Shown here: in pieces, positions 28,600-35,681 of the stretch
How positions within the stretch are numbered: the first letter of the stretch is position 1
Layout: every line of letters begins with the position of its first letter
Origin: Blautia faecis
GTDB taxonomy: Bacteria > Bacillota > Clostridia > Lachnospirales > Lachnospiraceae
NCBI RefSeq assembly: GCF_020554845.1
Contig: NZ_JAJCIA010000017.1
Span: 1 to 64,000, forward strand
DNA length: 64,000 nt
Reading direction: 5' to 3'
Notes under the pieces: model-generated
The model's database searches: none
What the model saw: only the letters and a program-made list of their open reading frames with translations
What the model was told of the DNA's origin: nothing
Translations under genes and position numbers: made by a program

Positions 28600-29277
28600 T
28601 TAAAACAGCTTCATCACTTCCAGAAGTTTTGGAACCACATAGCCAAGAAAAAGGGCTGCCAGCAGACACATTCCCGTATTTGGCTTTCGAAGGTTCCTGA
28701 CCTCCTGGTTTTTGGTTCCGATAATCCGCACCCTGCCAGGAACATTCCACCGGAGCTTTCGGTAAAAATGGATAAAATCCTCATGGTCAAACCCAAAAGA
28801 TCGGACACAGAAGATATTTCGCTTTTGCTCTTCATCATCCAATAGAAAAAAGCTCTCCCGTTCCTGATCCGTTTCTCTTAACACAACATAAAACTCCGGG
28901 ATTCCACGACGGCTCCCTTCCACGATCTTGTCTATTTCCGGATAAAAAATACGGCAGGACTCATATCTTCCATTTTTCTCCGGCTGGCAGACGGCAAGGC
29001 TATCTGGTTCCAGTTCCATATAACAGTATTCCGATTCCATGATTCGTCTGCTGATGCCGGCAGTCTGCCGCAAAAGAAATATGATACTAAGAGCCAGTGC
29101 CACACACAAATAGGCAAGATCCCAGGCCCTTATTCGAAAGATGAAAAAATAAAGCGCGATTCCCTCCAAAAAGCTGCCAAGTCCAATCAGAACTGAAAAC
29201 CACTCTTTTAGATCCATTAAATGGTAAACTTCATCTTCTTTTGCCTGCAAACGCACCTGATACCTCCTTTCTTTCAT
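28600..29277 (-). CDS. Membrane protein with PH-like domain (225 aa)
   Basis: Two close membrane segments (residues 27-46 and 52-68) precede a soluble beta-rich region (Y-C-Y-M-E-L-E-P-D-S-L-A-V-C, then F-Y-V-V-L-R-E-T and F-F-L-L-D-D-E-E) that resembles the bacterial PH/YcxB-type fold. A last span lies at residues 205-222. The function is unknown. Its ATG overlaps the zinc-finger gene's stop by four bases (ATGA). The fold suggestion is from pattern only. Confidence 0.6.
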   Translation of the reverse strand: MKERRYQVRLQAKEDEVYHLMDLKEWFSVLIGLGSFLEGIALYFFIFRIRAWDLAYLCVALALSIIFLLRQTAGISRRIMESEYCYMELEPDSLAVCQPEKNGRYESCRIFYPEIDKIVEGSRRGIPEFYVVLRETDQERESFFLLDDEEQKRNIFCVRSFGFDHEDFIHFYRKLRWNVPGRVRIIGTKNQEVRNLRKPNTGMCLLAALFLGYVVPKLLEVMKLF

Positions 29278-29729
29278 GCAGCAAACTTATTTTCCTCATA
29301 GGAAACCGTTTCGATTTTTATTTTGTTTTGTTCCATAAGTTTTTTGCATTCCCGAATGGTTTCTTCACATCGAAAATAAGAAAATTTTCCGATATGCATT
29401 TCTGTTTCTGAAAGGCAGAGCCGGTTCTGCAGCCAGATATAAAGCCCATGTTTGGTCATAACCCCTGCGTTTATCACTTCGTTTAACGCCCGGTGTGCTT
29501 CGATCCGCTTGTGGCGAAGATTCCCATCTGCCAAGGTTCCCATAGGACTCAGGCTCTTTTTGTGAACTCCTATGTAGGAATCACATGCTGGATACCCGCC
29601 ACAGACATACAGATAATTTTCCGGATCCAGGTTCCTCTCCCCATACACGTACATTGCAGGGCGGAGTACTGCCTGCCGTCCACAATAAGGACAATACAGT
29701 CTGTTGTCCTGTTTTTTCTTTTTTCTCAT
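29274..29729 (-). CDS. Zinc-finger protein, DUF3268-like (151 aa)
   Basis: A basic N-terminus leads to Y-C-P-Y-C-G-R-Q-A-V-L-R, then C-G-G-Y-P-A-C-D-S-Y-I-G-V-H. This gives two Cys pairs typical of the DUF3268 zinc-finger domain found on phages and integrative elements. The middle L-A-D-G-N-L-R-H-K-R-I-E-A-H motif also fits. The C-terminal half is helical. The protein probably binds nucleic acid. An in-frame codon at 29789 exists, but AAGGAG precedes the ATG at 29729 by ten bases. Confidence 0.78.
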   Translation of the reverse strand: MRKKKKQDNRLYCPYCGRQAVLRPAMYVYGERNLDPENYLYVCGGYPACDSYIGVHKKSLSPMGTLADGNLRHKRIEAHRALNEVINAGVMTKHGLYIWLQNRLCLSETEMHIGKFSYFRCEETIRECKKLMEQNKIKIETVSYEENKFAA

Positions 29730-29817
29730 GTTGCACCAGCTCCTTTCCTGTTTGAGCCGATTGTAGAAAAATCGCTTTTTCTGTGTCAATAGGATTTCAT
29801 TACTTTTTTAAACTTTT

Positions 29818-30784
29818 TCAGACACAGCGTTTGATTAGTCGTGTAATAATTCCCTCTGCCACCTCATAATTGTCATTGATACGCGTCACCACCAGCCCGA
29901 TCTTGTCTCCTTTGGATGGAAGGGTGGTCATGTTGCAACTATGTGCCACTGCATTAACTCCGATATCCAGGCGCATAAAAAAAATAGGTTCCTTTATAAA
30001 CTTCTGTAATGATACCTGTATACTTGCCCTGACGGTGGCATTTCCGCAAATTGTCCTTGTTGGTATTGGCCGTCGGGCTTTTGGCATCCACTTCCACGCG
30101 AATCTGGTCTACCGAATCCGCTTCCACCTTGTTTACCATAACAAGGACCAGATCTCCCACCTGGAATTTTTCTCCGGCATCCCCCATCCATTCCCAGGCC
30201 ATATCCCTTGCGCGGACGGAAACTTCCACGCCAAACACTTCCAGGCGGACTGCCTTTGGTGCAACCGCAATGACTCTTGCCTCCACGATCCTGCCCGGAT
30301 ACAAAAGAGGCTTTTCCCCTGTTTCCCCAAAGTAGAATGTTTGTCTTTTCCGGAGCATGGCATCTTTTCTGGAAGCCACCACGCTGCGGCTTTTGGCATC
30401 CAGATCCTTGATGATAAAATCAATGTCACAGCCAAGCATGTTGTTGGCAATCCGGACCTGGCGGTTTAAGGTATCTGCGTTTTCCCGACCATCCCCGCTT
30501 AAGTTAATCATCATTTCATTCATGGGGATGATGATACGGAAACCGTTGTAATAGGTAACCGCAACCATCCAACCGCTTTCCAGCTTTTCAATGCCGCCAA
30601 GCTGCCCGGTCAGAACCTTTCTGGTACGATGTGCATTTAACAGTTGGTGCCATCTGGCATCTTCCTGCTCTTCCATGCTTTCCACCTGTGCATCCACATC
30701 AATGGTAAGCACCCCTTCGTAAGCGGCCCGGGGTATTTCTTTTTCTGTGGCTTCCTCTGCAAGTGCTCTTTTTGTGTTATCCAT
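29818..30784 (-). pseudogene. S1-domain protein with a frameshift in a T8 run
   Basis: The frame from ATG 30784 (GGAGGG six bases before) runs through two S1-like beta-barrels and stops early after about 276 codons. A second frame then continues smoothly to 29818 (F-M-R-L-D-I-G-V-N-A-V-A-H, ending A-E-G-I-I-T-R-L-I-K-R-C-V). The switch falls in a run of eight T on the minus strand (29977-29984); seven T would give one protein of about 321 residues with a complete second S1 domain. So it is a one-base insertion, slippery-site recoding or a read error. S1 proteins of this kind are seen in Clostridial elements and likely bind RNA. It is first in its operon. Confidence 0.72.
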
Positions 30785-30814
30785 GTAAACCCTCCTATTA
30801 GTAATACGATTAAA

Positions 30815-30863
30815 AAGGCACAAAAATAGCAGCCTGTGCGTAACAAGCTGCTAATTGTGCCTT
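30815..30863 (-). promoter_or_regulatory. Leader terminator (attenuator) of the element operon
   Basis: AAGGCACAA (30815-30823) pairs with TTGTGCCTT (30855-30863), and inside them TAGCAGC (30827-30833) pairs with GCTGCTA (30847-30853). On the minus strand a T-run follows. It lies between the promoter at 30879-30907 and the ribosome-binding site of the S1-domain gene, so most transcripts should stop here unless read-through is allowed. The signal that relieves it is unknown. Confidence 0.65.
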
Positions 30864-30878
30864 CTTTTTACAAATACC

Positions 30879-30907
30879 ATTCTATAATGGATGGAATCGG
30901 AAGTCAA
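30879..30907 (-). promoter_or_regulatory. Promoter of the element operon
   Basis: TTGACT and TAGAAT are 17 bases apart on the minus strand. Transcription should start just before the attenuator hairpin at 30815-30863. Confidence 0.65.
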
Positions 30908-31046
30908 TGTTATAGAGGTTGCAATAAAGTCGCATTTTGGTCGTAAATTGCATTCTCCTTCATTATTTAACACGCGTCGGTTTCATTTCCAGATTTCTTC
31001 ACTTCTGTAGAATTGTATCCTGTCTGTTTTTTGATGTCCGAATCTT

Positions 31047-31832
31047 TTATTCCTCTTCTTCCATCACAAATTTAAACACCAGCTGCTCCTTATTTTTATT
31101 TTCTTTCAGAAGTGATTTCCGAATTCCGGTTGTATCTGCGAAGGTTCCCCCATAAGCATCCACCTTAATCCATTTTCCATTTGCCTTTATTTCATTCCAC
31201 TGATGCGTCCAGCTTCCTGCATTCACATGTCTTACCGGAATACCTGCTGCCTCACAGAGTAATTTGTATGCCCTTGCATAGCCGGAACAGGCCGCCTTTT
31301 TCAAAATTAATGCCGCATAAGCTTCATTTCCGTAATTCTTTTTATAAGCTTCTGTAGACTGATTAAGTTGCCAGCAACAATGCTCAGTCAGATACTGAAA
31401 TAGAACAAAGGCACGTTCTTTCGTATTCAGATTGGAAATTACATATTTCTTTACAATTTTCCTTGCTTCCTTTTTCGCTAGATTTAATCTCTGAGCATTA
31501 CTTGGTTCCTTCACTGTAACTTTGCATTTCAAAGTTTGTTTTCCAACCTTTGCATAAATCACTGTCGTTCCTTTCTTTTTCCCTTTTATCTTCCCAGAAG
31601 AAGAAACAGACGCGACCGCCTTTTTGGAACTACTCCATTTTACTTTCTTTTTGCTGCCAGTTACTTTTAATGTTTCCGTACAACCTTTATATACGGTAAC
31701 TTTTGTTTTGTTAAGTTTTAGCTTTGCCGCCTGAACATTGACGGTTCCCATACTGATGCTAAGTAACAATACTGCCAGGATCCATCCCCATAAGATTCTT
31801 CTTTTCTTTTGCTGTAACTGTTTTTCTTTCAT
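31047..31832 (-). CDS. Secreted transglutaminase-like protein with Ig-like domain
   Basis: A 261-residue exported protein. After a basic start there is a signal segment (W-I-L-A-V-L-L-L-S-I-S-M-G-T-V-N-V-Q-A-A). Residues 38-110 form a bacterial Ig-like (Big2) domain (T-E-T-L-K-V-T-G-S-K-K-K-V-K-W-S-S-S). The rest is a transglutaminase/protease-like core with catalytic Cys in K-K-A-A-C-S-G-Y-A, His in W-T-H-Q-W-N-E and Asp in I-K-V-D-A-Y-G-G. All three triad residues are present. Such proteins are thought to cleave or crosslink peptides at the cell surface. A GGAGGG precedes the ATG. It stands alone between mobile-element pieces, so it may be cargo. Confidence 0.88.
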   Translation of the reverse strand: MKEKQLQQKKRRILWGWILAVLLLSISMGTVNVQAAKLKLNKTKVTVYKGCTETLKVTGSKKKVKWSSSKKAVASVSSSGKIKGKKKGTTVIYAKVGKQTLKCKVTVKEPSNAQRLNLAKKEARKIVKKYVISNLNTKERAFVLFQYLTEHCCWQLNQSTEAYKKNYGNEAYAALILKKAACSGYARAYKLLCEAAGIPVRHVNAGSWTHQWNEIKANGKWIKVDAYGGTFADTTGIRKSLLKENKNKEQLVFKFVMEEEE

Positions 31833-31875
31833 TGGTAACCCTCCATTTTTTGATTATCCTCTGGTTTCTACTGCG

Positions 31876-31905
31876 AGTGTAGCAAGTTGGTTCTTTTAGT
31901 TTCAA
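31876..31905 (-). promoter_or_regulatory. Promoter of the transglutaminase-like gene
   Basis: TTGAAA and TACACT are 18 bases apart on the minus strand, about 45 bases before the start codon at 31832. Confidence 0.5.
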
Positions 31906-31938
31906 TAGGATTTTGGAAAAAAATAAACTTTTTAATAG

Positions 31939-31991
31939 AAAAAGAGTACGAAAAGGAATTTCCAAAAGGGAACTCACTTTTTGTACTCTTT
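31939..31991. terminator. Inverted repeat, possible terminator
   Basis: AAAGAGTAC (31941-31949) and GTACTCTTT (31983-31991) are exact reverse complements, with flanking A and T runs that fit both directions. It lies upstream of the transglutaminase promoter and could insulate it from the remnant at 32169-32366. Confidence 0.45.
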
Positions 31992-32168
31992 CTGCAAATT
32001 TTATTTTATAATATTTCAAATTTTGAAGCAATTTCTTTTTTGTAGAAATAAGAATGCAATTTTAACACATATCACTTCCAGAATAATCTCTATTTATTCC
32101 AGAAATTTTATGATTCCTTGGATACAGTTTGTATTCCAAATAGCTTCCATACAAGCTTTACTCGTTTC

Positions 32169-32366
32169 TTAACAAGCTTTCGAAATATATGCCACGCTCA
32201 TGATGGCAAGCAGTATCGATAAAAGAAAATTTCGCAAAATATCTCCAGCGTGGTACTGATACGGCAATACAATCTGGAAGCAAATACAATCCCTTGCATT
32301 AGATAATTCTGTTTCTTTGACACCCAGCACCCTTTTTTCTTTATAAAATTCATCTTCAACTCCTCT
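32169..32366 (-). pseudogene. Remnant of an unidentified membrane protein gene
   Basis: One minus-strand frame reads about 65 residues from just after a stop at the ribosome-binding-like AGAGGAG down to TAA at 32169-32171. It has a charged start (E-D-E-F-Y-K-E-K-R-V-L-G-V-K-E-T-E-L) and a hydrophobic end (F-L-L-S-I-L-L-A-I-M-S-V-A-Y-I-S-K-A-C). There is no good start codon in that frame. A different frame has an ATG but gives a less protein-like sequence. I read it as a decayed gene. Apart from this and the inverted repeat, 31833-32389 shows nothing I can name. Confidence 0.25.
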
Positions 32367-32389
32367 TTAAATGAATTTAACATTAAATA

Positions 32390-32436
32390 TTCGTGCAAAG
32401 TATTGTTTTCTTCGTGCAAATGACATATACTATAAT
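32390..32436 (+). promoter_or_regulatory. RelBE-type promoter with direct-repeat operators
   Basis: TTCGTGCAAA occurs at 32390-32399 and 32411-32420, 21 bases apart (two helical turns). The second copy covers the -35 position of the TATAAT at 32431-32436. This is the expected place for autorepression by an antitoxin or toxin-antitoxin complex. A consensus -35 box is not visible. Confidence 0.5.
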
Positions 32437-32460
32437 TGCCAGCAGAAAGGAGCTGATCGT

Positions 32461-32739
32461 ATGGCTGGAAATACTACAAACATCAGTATCCGCATGGACG
32501 CAGATTTGAAAGCGCAGGCGGACGCACTGTTTACTGAACTTGGCATGAACCTGACTACGGCATTTAACATCTTTGTGCGCCAGTCGCTTCGTGAAGGCGG
32601 CATTCCCTTTGAGGTAAGGCTAGAACAGCCGAACAAAGAAACGGTTGCTGCCATGCTGGAAGCGGAAAGGATTGCAAAAGACCCGTCTGTAAAGGGCTAC
32701 AATGACCTTGACGAGTTGTTTGCTGATCTAAAAAGATGA
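32461..32739 (+). CDS. RelB/DinJ-family antitoxin
   Basis: A 92-residue antitoxin with an N-terminal ribbon-helix-helix DNA-binding part (T-N-I-S-I-R-M-D-A-D-L-K-A-Q-A-D-A-L-F-T-E-L-G-M) followed by T-T-A-F-N-I-F-V-R-Q, the hallmark of RelB/DinJ. The C-terminal tail (Y-N-D-L-D-E-L-F-A-D-L-K-R) would wrap the toxin. AAGGAG lies eight bases before ATG 32461, so the longer frame from 32371 is not used. The stop overlaps the toxin ATG by four bases. Direct repeats upstream suggest autorepression. Confidence 0.93.
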   Translation: MAGNTTNISIRMDADLKAQADALFTELGMNLTTAFNIFVRQSLREGGIPFEVRLEQPNKETVAAMLEAERIAKDPSVKGYNDLDELFADLKR

Positions 32740-33026
32740 AAGAAACAAAATATACCGTCAAGTACACCACATGTTTCAAAAAAGACTATAAACGAGCCAT
32801 AAAGCGTGGCTTGAAGATCGAGCTGCTGGAGCAGGTCGTGACATTGCTGGCGATGGGCGAACAGTTGCCGGATAAGAACCGTGACCATGACCTGTCAGGC
32901 GATTGGGCAGGTCATCGGGAATGTCATATTCTTCCGGACTGGTTGCTTGTCTACCGCATTGAGGATGATGTTCTGGTGCTGACGCTGGCTCGCACCGGCA
33001 CACACAGCGACTTGTTCGGGAAATAA
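32736..33026 (+). CDS. YafQ/RelE-family mRNA interferase toxin
   Basis: A 96-residue basic protein of the YafQ branch of RelE. It has Y-T-T-C-F-K-K-D-Y-K-R-A near the start, then D-H-D-L-S-G-D-W-A-G-H-R-E-C-H-I-L-P-D-W-L-L-V-Y-R, and ends T-G-T-H-S-D-L-F. The His residues of the D-H-x-L and R-E-C-H-I motifs and the late H-S-D-L-F are those used by YafQ to cut ribosome-bound mRNA. All appear intact, so the toxin may be active. It is coupled to the antitoxin (ATGA) and followed by a terminator. Confidence 0.92.
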   Translation: MKETKYTVKYTTCFKKDYKRAIKRGLKIELLEQVVTLLAMGEQLPDKNRDHDLSGDWAGHRECHILPDWLLVYRIEDDVLVLTLARTGTHSDLFGK

Positions 33027-33034
33027 ACAGTCTG

Positions 33035-33068
33035 CCGCTGTATGGGGAGACCTGTACAGCGGTTTTTA
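33035..33068 (+). terminator. Terminator of the toxin-antitoxin operon
   Basis: CCGCTGTA (33035-33042) and TACAGCGG (33055-33062) are exact reverse complements, followed by TTTTTA on the plus strand, nine bases after the toxin stop. Confidence 0.8.
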
Positions 33069-33069
33069 T

Positions 33070-33262
33070 GTATGCAAAGGAAGTCATCTTTGAGGTTGAT
33101 ACCATCACTTGCATTGTTATCACAGTTGATGTTGGGGTCTGCATCATAGAGAATATGAATAATTTTCCCATCATATATCCAGTTATCAGAGATTTTGTCA
33201 TAGGAAATTCCAAATGTTGTATAGGAATCAAGGCTATTATCACAATAACTTGGATCACCCAA
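33070..33262 (-). pseudogene. Fragment of an unidentified gene
   Basis: A minus-strand frame reads protein-like sequence (Y-T-T-F-G-I-S-Y-D-K, then N-W-I-Y-D-G-K-I-I-H-I-L-Y-D-A-D) with neither start nor proper end. It runs on into the toxin terminator on one side and abuts the relaxase scrap on the other. The pattern recalls the C-terminal part of some Clostridial M56/BlaR-like membrane proteins, but this is a weak resemblance. Confidence 0.3.
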
Positions 33263-33465
33263 TTCAAAGCTTCGTGATCAGCACCCACGTTGACAAAAAT
33301 CATATTCACAATCATATCATCTTTAACGCCGCAAGCTTTGTTGATCATCACAAGTATGTTTCCAATAAGCGGAGTTACCATAAACTCTGCAGAATCAGTA
33401 ATCGTATCTGCCATGAAAATGGACTTGCCACCAGTATGCCAACCGGAGAAAAAAGTAAAAGCTAT
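33263..33465 (+). pseudogene. Relaxase (mobilization protein) fragment
   Basis: About 67 residues on the plus strand carry the core of a MobA/VirD2-like relaxase: F-V-I-S-T-H-V-D-K-N-H-I-H-N-H-I-I-F-N-A, where the H-x-H-x-H triad binds the metal used for nicking, then K-Y-V-S-N-K-R-S-Y-H-K. Both ends are cut: the left by unrelated sequence at about 33262, the right by the group II intron fragment at about 33463-33466. It shows that a mobilisable element once lay here. Confidence 0.75.
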
Positions 33466-34166
33466 AAACTCTTGTTGATGTTCCTTTAGATATGGAAGAG
33501 CCTCCTCAATGGTCATGCCATCAATTCCTGGCGCTCCCTTGTTTGCCTTGACTCTCTTATACGCTCTGTTAAAGTTGTCTTTATACAGTATCGCTTCCAA
33601 AAGTCTCGGCTGTGCACTGTCTCTTTCTTTCCATATCCGATTGAATGACCTAGACGCTTTTGCATACCCTTCGTGTTCCGCACTATCTCTCTGCGAACAG
33701 TCATTGTTTTCAATGTTTTCTGCCATAGACGGTCATTCCTCCTTTCTCGGTCATACTTAAGATTCCTACTGATTCGGTCCTTCACCTCTCGGCTACTATG
33801 ACCTCTGCTGACTTCTGTGCGTTCAGCATTGCTTTATGCAATGGTTACCTCTTTCAAGGCGTACCGCACAGACCTCCCTAGGTACCACACGTTTCTTCCT
33901 CTCCATCCGTCTGCCTCATTTATCATGCATGATTCCGTGTAGTTATTGGGCTTCGATTTGATATGCAACCTTACCCTCATGCATAACCTCATATAAGGTT
34001 TCTGTCCGTCAGACCAGAGATTTGCCCATGAGTTAGTATGTTCCTCACATCCAGCTTCCTTCAGATTCCATCTCACGATGGACACCCTTGCTTTCGGCTA
34101 TATCCTTCCCACTACCGGGAGGATTCGGGACTTTAACCCGTTAGAAACGTGCGCCGCTAGGCGCAC
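33463..34166 (-). mobile_element. Group II intron, 5' part with start of its reverse transcriptase
   Basis: Read on the minus strand, the intron begins GTGCGCC at 34166 and continues through about 440 bases of the conserved domain I RNA. The maturase starts at 33726 behind AGGAGG; its first 88 residues include N-F-N-R-A-Y-K-R-V-K-A-N-K-G-A-P-G-I-D-G-M. At about 33463 the reading breaks into relaxase sequence, so the catalytic half of the reverse transcriptase and domains II-VI are missing. The 5' end lies just beyond a terminator hairpin (34175-34211), the preferred target of group IIC introns. A matching 3' part is at 44254-44805. Confidence 0.82.
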
Positions 34167-34174
34167 ATATGAAA

Positions 34175-34211
34175 AGAAGCTCGTATCAGCTATTGACCGA
34201 TACGAGCTTCT
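34175..34211 (-). terminator. Terminator of the ATC-hydrolase operon
   Basis: AGAAGCTCGTATC (34175-34187) and GATACGAGCTTCT (34199-34211) are exact reverse complements. On the minus strand TTTTC follows. It begins five bases after the last stop codon of the operon, and the group II intron 5' end is nine bases beyond the hairpin. Confidence 0.88.
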
Positions 34212-34215
34212 CCGT

Positions 34216-34842
34216 TTATTCTCTGTTTCCGGTAATAAAGTAGTCGCAATACTCTCCGCCATTCGCCAGCGTCTGTTTTCTGTGCAGCACGCCGTGCTGA
34301 AGCGTGATCATCACTTCATCAAGTTCGCAGAACAACGGCATGAGTTCGGAAACACTGAGTTTCTCCGTGTAAATGCAAATCGGGCAGCGGGTAATGCGGT
34401 AGTAACAGGCACCCTCATACGGCTGCCCGACAAAATCCACCTTGAAGGAGGTCGGGTATTTCGCTTCCTTTTCGGGCGTGTACCATTTGGCGTATTTGAC
34501 AACGCTCTTTTTGTTCTCCGCCTTGCCCTTGTCGGTATTCAAGTCGGTCTTTGCAAAATACCACTTGATATGATAGAGTGAGCGGCGCATCATTTCCTGC
34601 ACGACCGTTGGCGGAATTTTCTTTTCGCTTGCCACATAGGGCGCAACGAAGGCAAGGGCGAACAACTCGTTGTATGCCATAGGGTTATCGTCACCGATGT
34701 CGTCTGCTTTCTCGACAAGCTCACGATAGACCTTTTTGCTCTTTTTCATAATGTCGGCGGCATATTCCCTGCCGTACTTCTCTGCCAGAACCTTTTTCAT
34801 CGGGCTTTTGAACATCCAGAAATAAAAGCCGTTGTATTTCAT
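34216..34842 (-). CDS. ATC-hydrolase family protein 4 (208 aa)
   Basis: A member of the family named after L-2-amino-thiazoline-4-carboxylate hydrolase, which opens the thiazoline ring of ATC to N-carbamoyl-cysteine. Visible family marks are C-P-I-C-I-Y-T-E-K-L near residue 153, then L-M-P-L-F-C-E-L-D-E and the late G-G-E-Y-C-D-Y. These Cys/Asp positions recur in three other proteins of this operon, though overall identity looks low. No signal peptide. The true substrate is unknown; few members have been studied. GGGAGG lies nine bases before the ATG. It is the last gene before the terminator and follows two damaged genes. Confidence 0.8.
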   Translation of the reverse strand: MKYNGFYFWMFKSPMKKVLAEKYGREYAADIMKKSKKVYRELVEKADDIGDDNPMAYNELFALAFVAPYVASEKKIPPTVVQEMMRRSLYHIKWYFAKTDLNTDKGKAENKKSVVKYAKWYTPEKEAKYPTSFKVDFVGQPYEGACYYRITRCPICIYTEKLSVSELMPLFCELDEVMITLQHGVLHRKQTLANGGEYCDYFITGNRE

Positions 34843-34888
34843 ATCACTTTTCCTCCCGTGATTTATTTACAGGCTTAAGAAACGTAGC

Positions 34889-35020
34889 CTAGCCGCCGAA
34901 GTGATAGACCATCGTCGCGTCCATATATAGCCCGGCAGTCTTGCGGTCGGTACATTCCGCCATGCTCCGGCGGTAGCTGTCAAACTGTGCGGAGATCAGC
35001 TTTCCATGATGCCGCGCCGA
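34889..35020 (-). pseudogene. C-terminal scrap of an unidentified gene
   Basis: Directly after the stop of the broken methyltransferase, the same frame continues for 43 codons (L-I-S-A-Q-F-D-S-Y-R-R-S-M-A-E-C-T-D-R-K and then L-Y-M-D-A-T-M-V-Y-H-F-G-G) to TAG at 34889-34891. It reads like a genuine protein end without a start. I do not recognise it. Together with the deletion in the preceding gene it suggests this part of the operon was rearranged. Confidence 0.4.
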
Positions 35021-35681
35021 TTACTTTCTTCCCACCAGCAATGTTGAGCCGCAAAGCATCAGGCGTCCGGCTTCCTTCGGCGTCATAAAGCTGCCGTCGG
35101 TCGTGTCGATCAGCTCTACGCGCTCATAGCCCATATCCCTGAGCTTTTGGACAAACTCCTGCATATCGCCGTATCTGCGAGGCGACATCAGGTCATGGAT
35201 GGCAAACGTTCCGCCCTTTTTCAGCACGCGCAGCGTTTCCAGCAGAAGCGCCTGCTTGTCCTTCCCCGTGATATTGTGATAGACATAGTTGCTGGTCACT
35301 GCGTCGAAGCTCTCGTCGGGGAAATCCAGCTTCACGGCGTTTCCACGCCGGAACGAAACGTTTTTCACGCCCTCCGCAGCGGCGTTTTTTTCGCACAGCG
35401 GCAGGCTGAAGGAGGCATATTCCTTGCCCCAGCGGTCAATGCCGACCATTTTCCCCTGGGGATTGCGCTTTGCGCAGGCAATGGTCAGCGCACCGCTGGG
35501 TGTACTTTGCACAAACGACAAAGGCAATGCCGAACACCACTCCCAGCGCGACGCGCAGCTTTCCGCTCACACCGATGCCGAATACGCCGAAAACGAGCAG
35601 CAGCGCAAGGGACAGCACCGTTCCCGCGATAAGCGAAACCAGCATTCCCTTGGGAATTCAGTTTTTGTAGTCAGGCTTCAT
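35021..35681 (-). pseudogene. Membrane-anchored class I methyltransferase, broken
   Basis: From ATG 35681 (AAAGGAG upstream) the gene reads seven codons, then TGA in K-N-stop-I-P-K-G-M where Trp is expected. A hydrophobic anchor follows (M-L-V-S-L-I-A-G-T-V-L-S-L-A-L-L-L-V-F). At about 35510-35530 the frame jumps from A-K-Y-T-Q into S-G-A-L-T-I-A-C-A-K-R-N-P, which is already past SAM motif I, so roughly 40-50 codons including V-L-D-x-G-x-G are gone. The remaining 165 residues (G-I-D-R-W, N-Y-V-Y-H-N-I, L-K-K-G-G-T-F-A-I-H-D) are a methyltransferase core. Two independent lesions make it a pseudogene. Its start overlaps the upstream membrane-protein gene by 11 bases. Confidence 0.8.

Noticed and set aside
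32198..32419. A 73-codon minus-strand frame with a ribosome-binding-like site
   Set aside because: The sequence is less protein-like than the neighbouring frame in the same bases, which I keep only as a gene remnant.
32776..33726. A 316-codon minus-strand open frame
   Set aside because: Only its first 88 codons are real (group II intron reverse-transcriptase start); the rest is antisense to the relaxase scrap and the toxin gene.
34175..34211. The hairpin as part of a CRISPR or other repeat array
   Set aside because: It occurs once, follows a stop codon and has a T-run, so it is a terminator.
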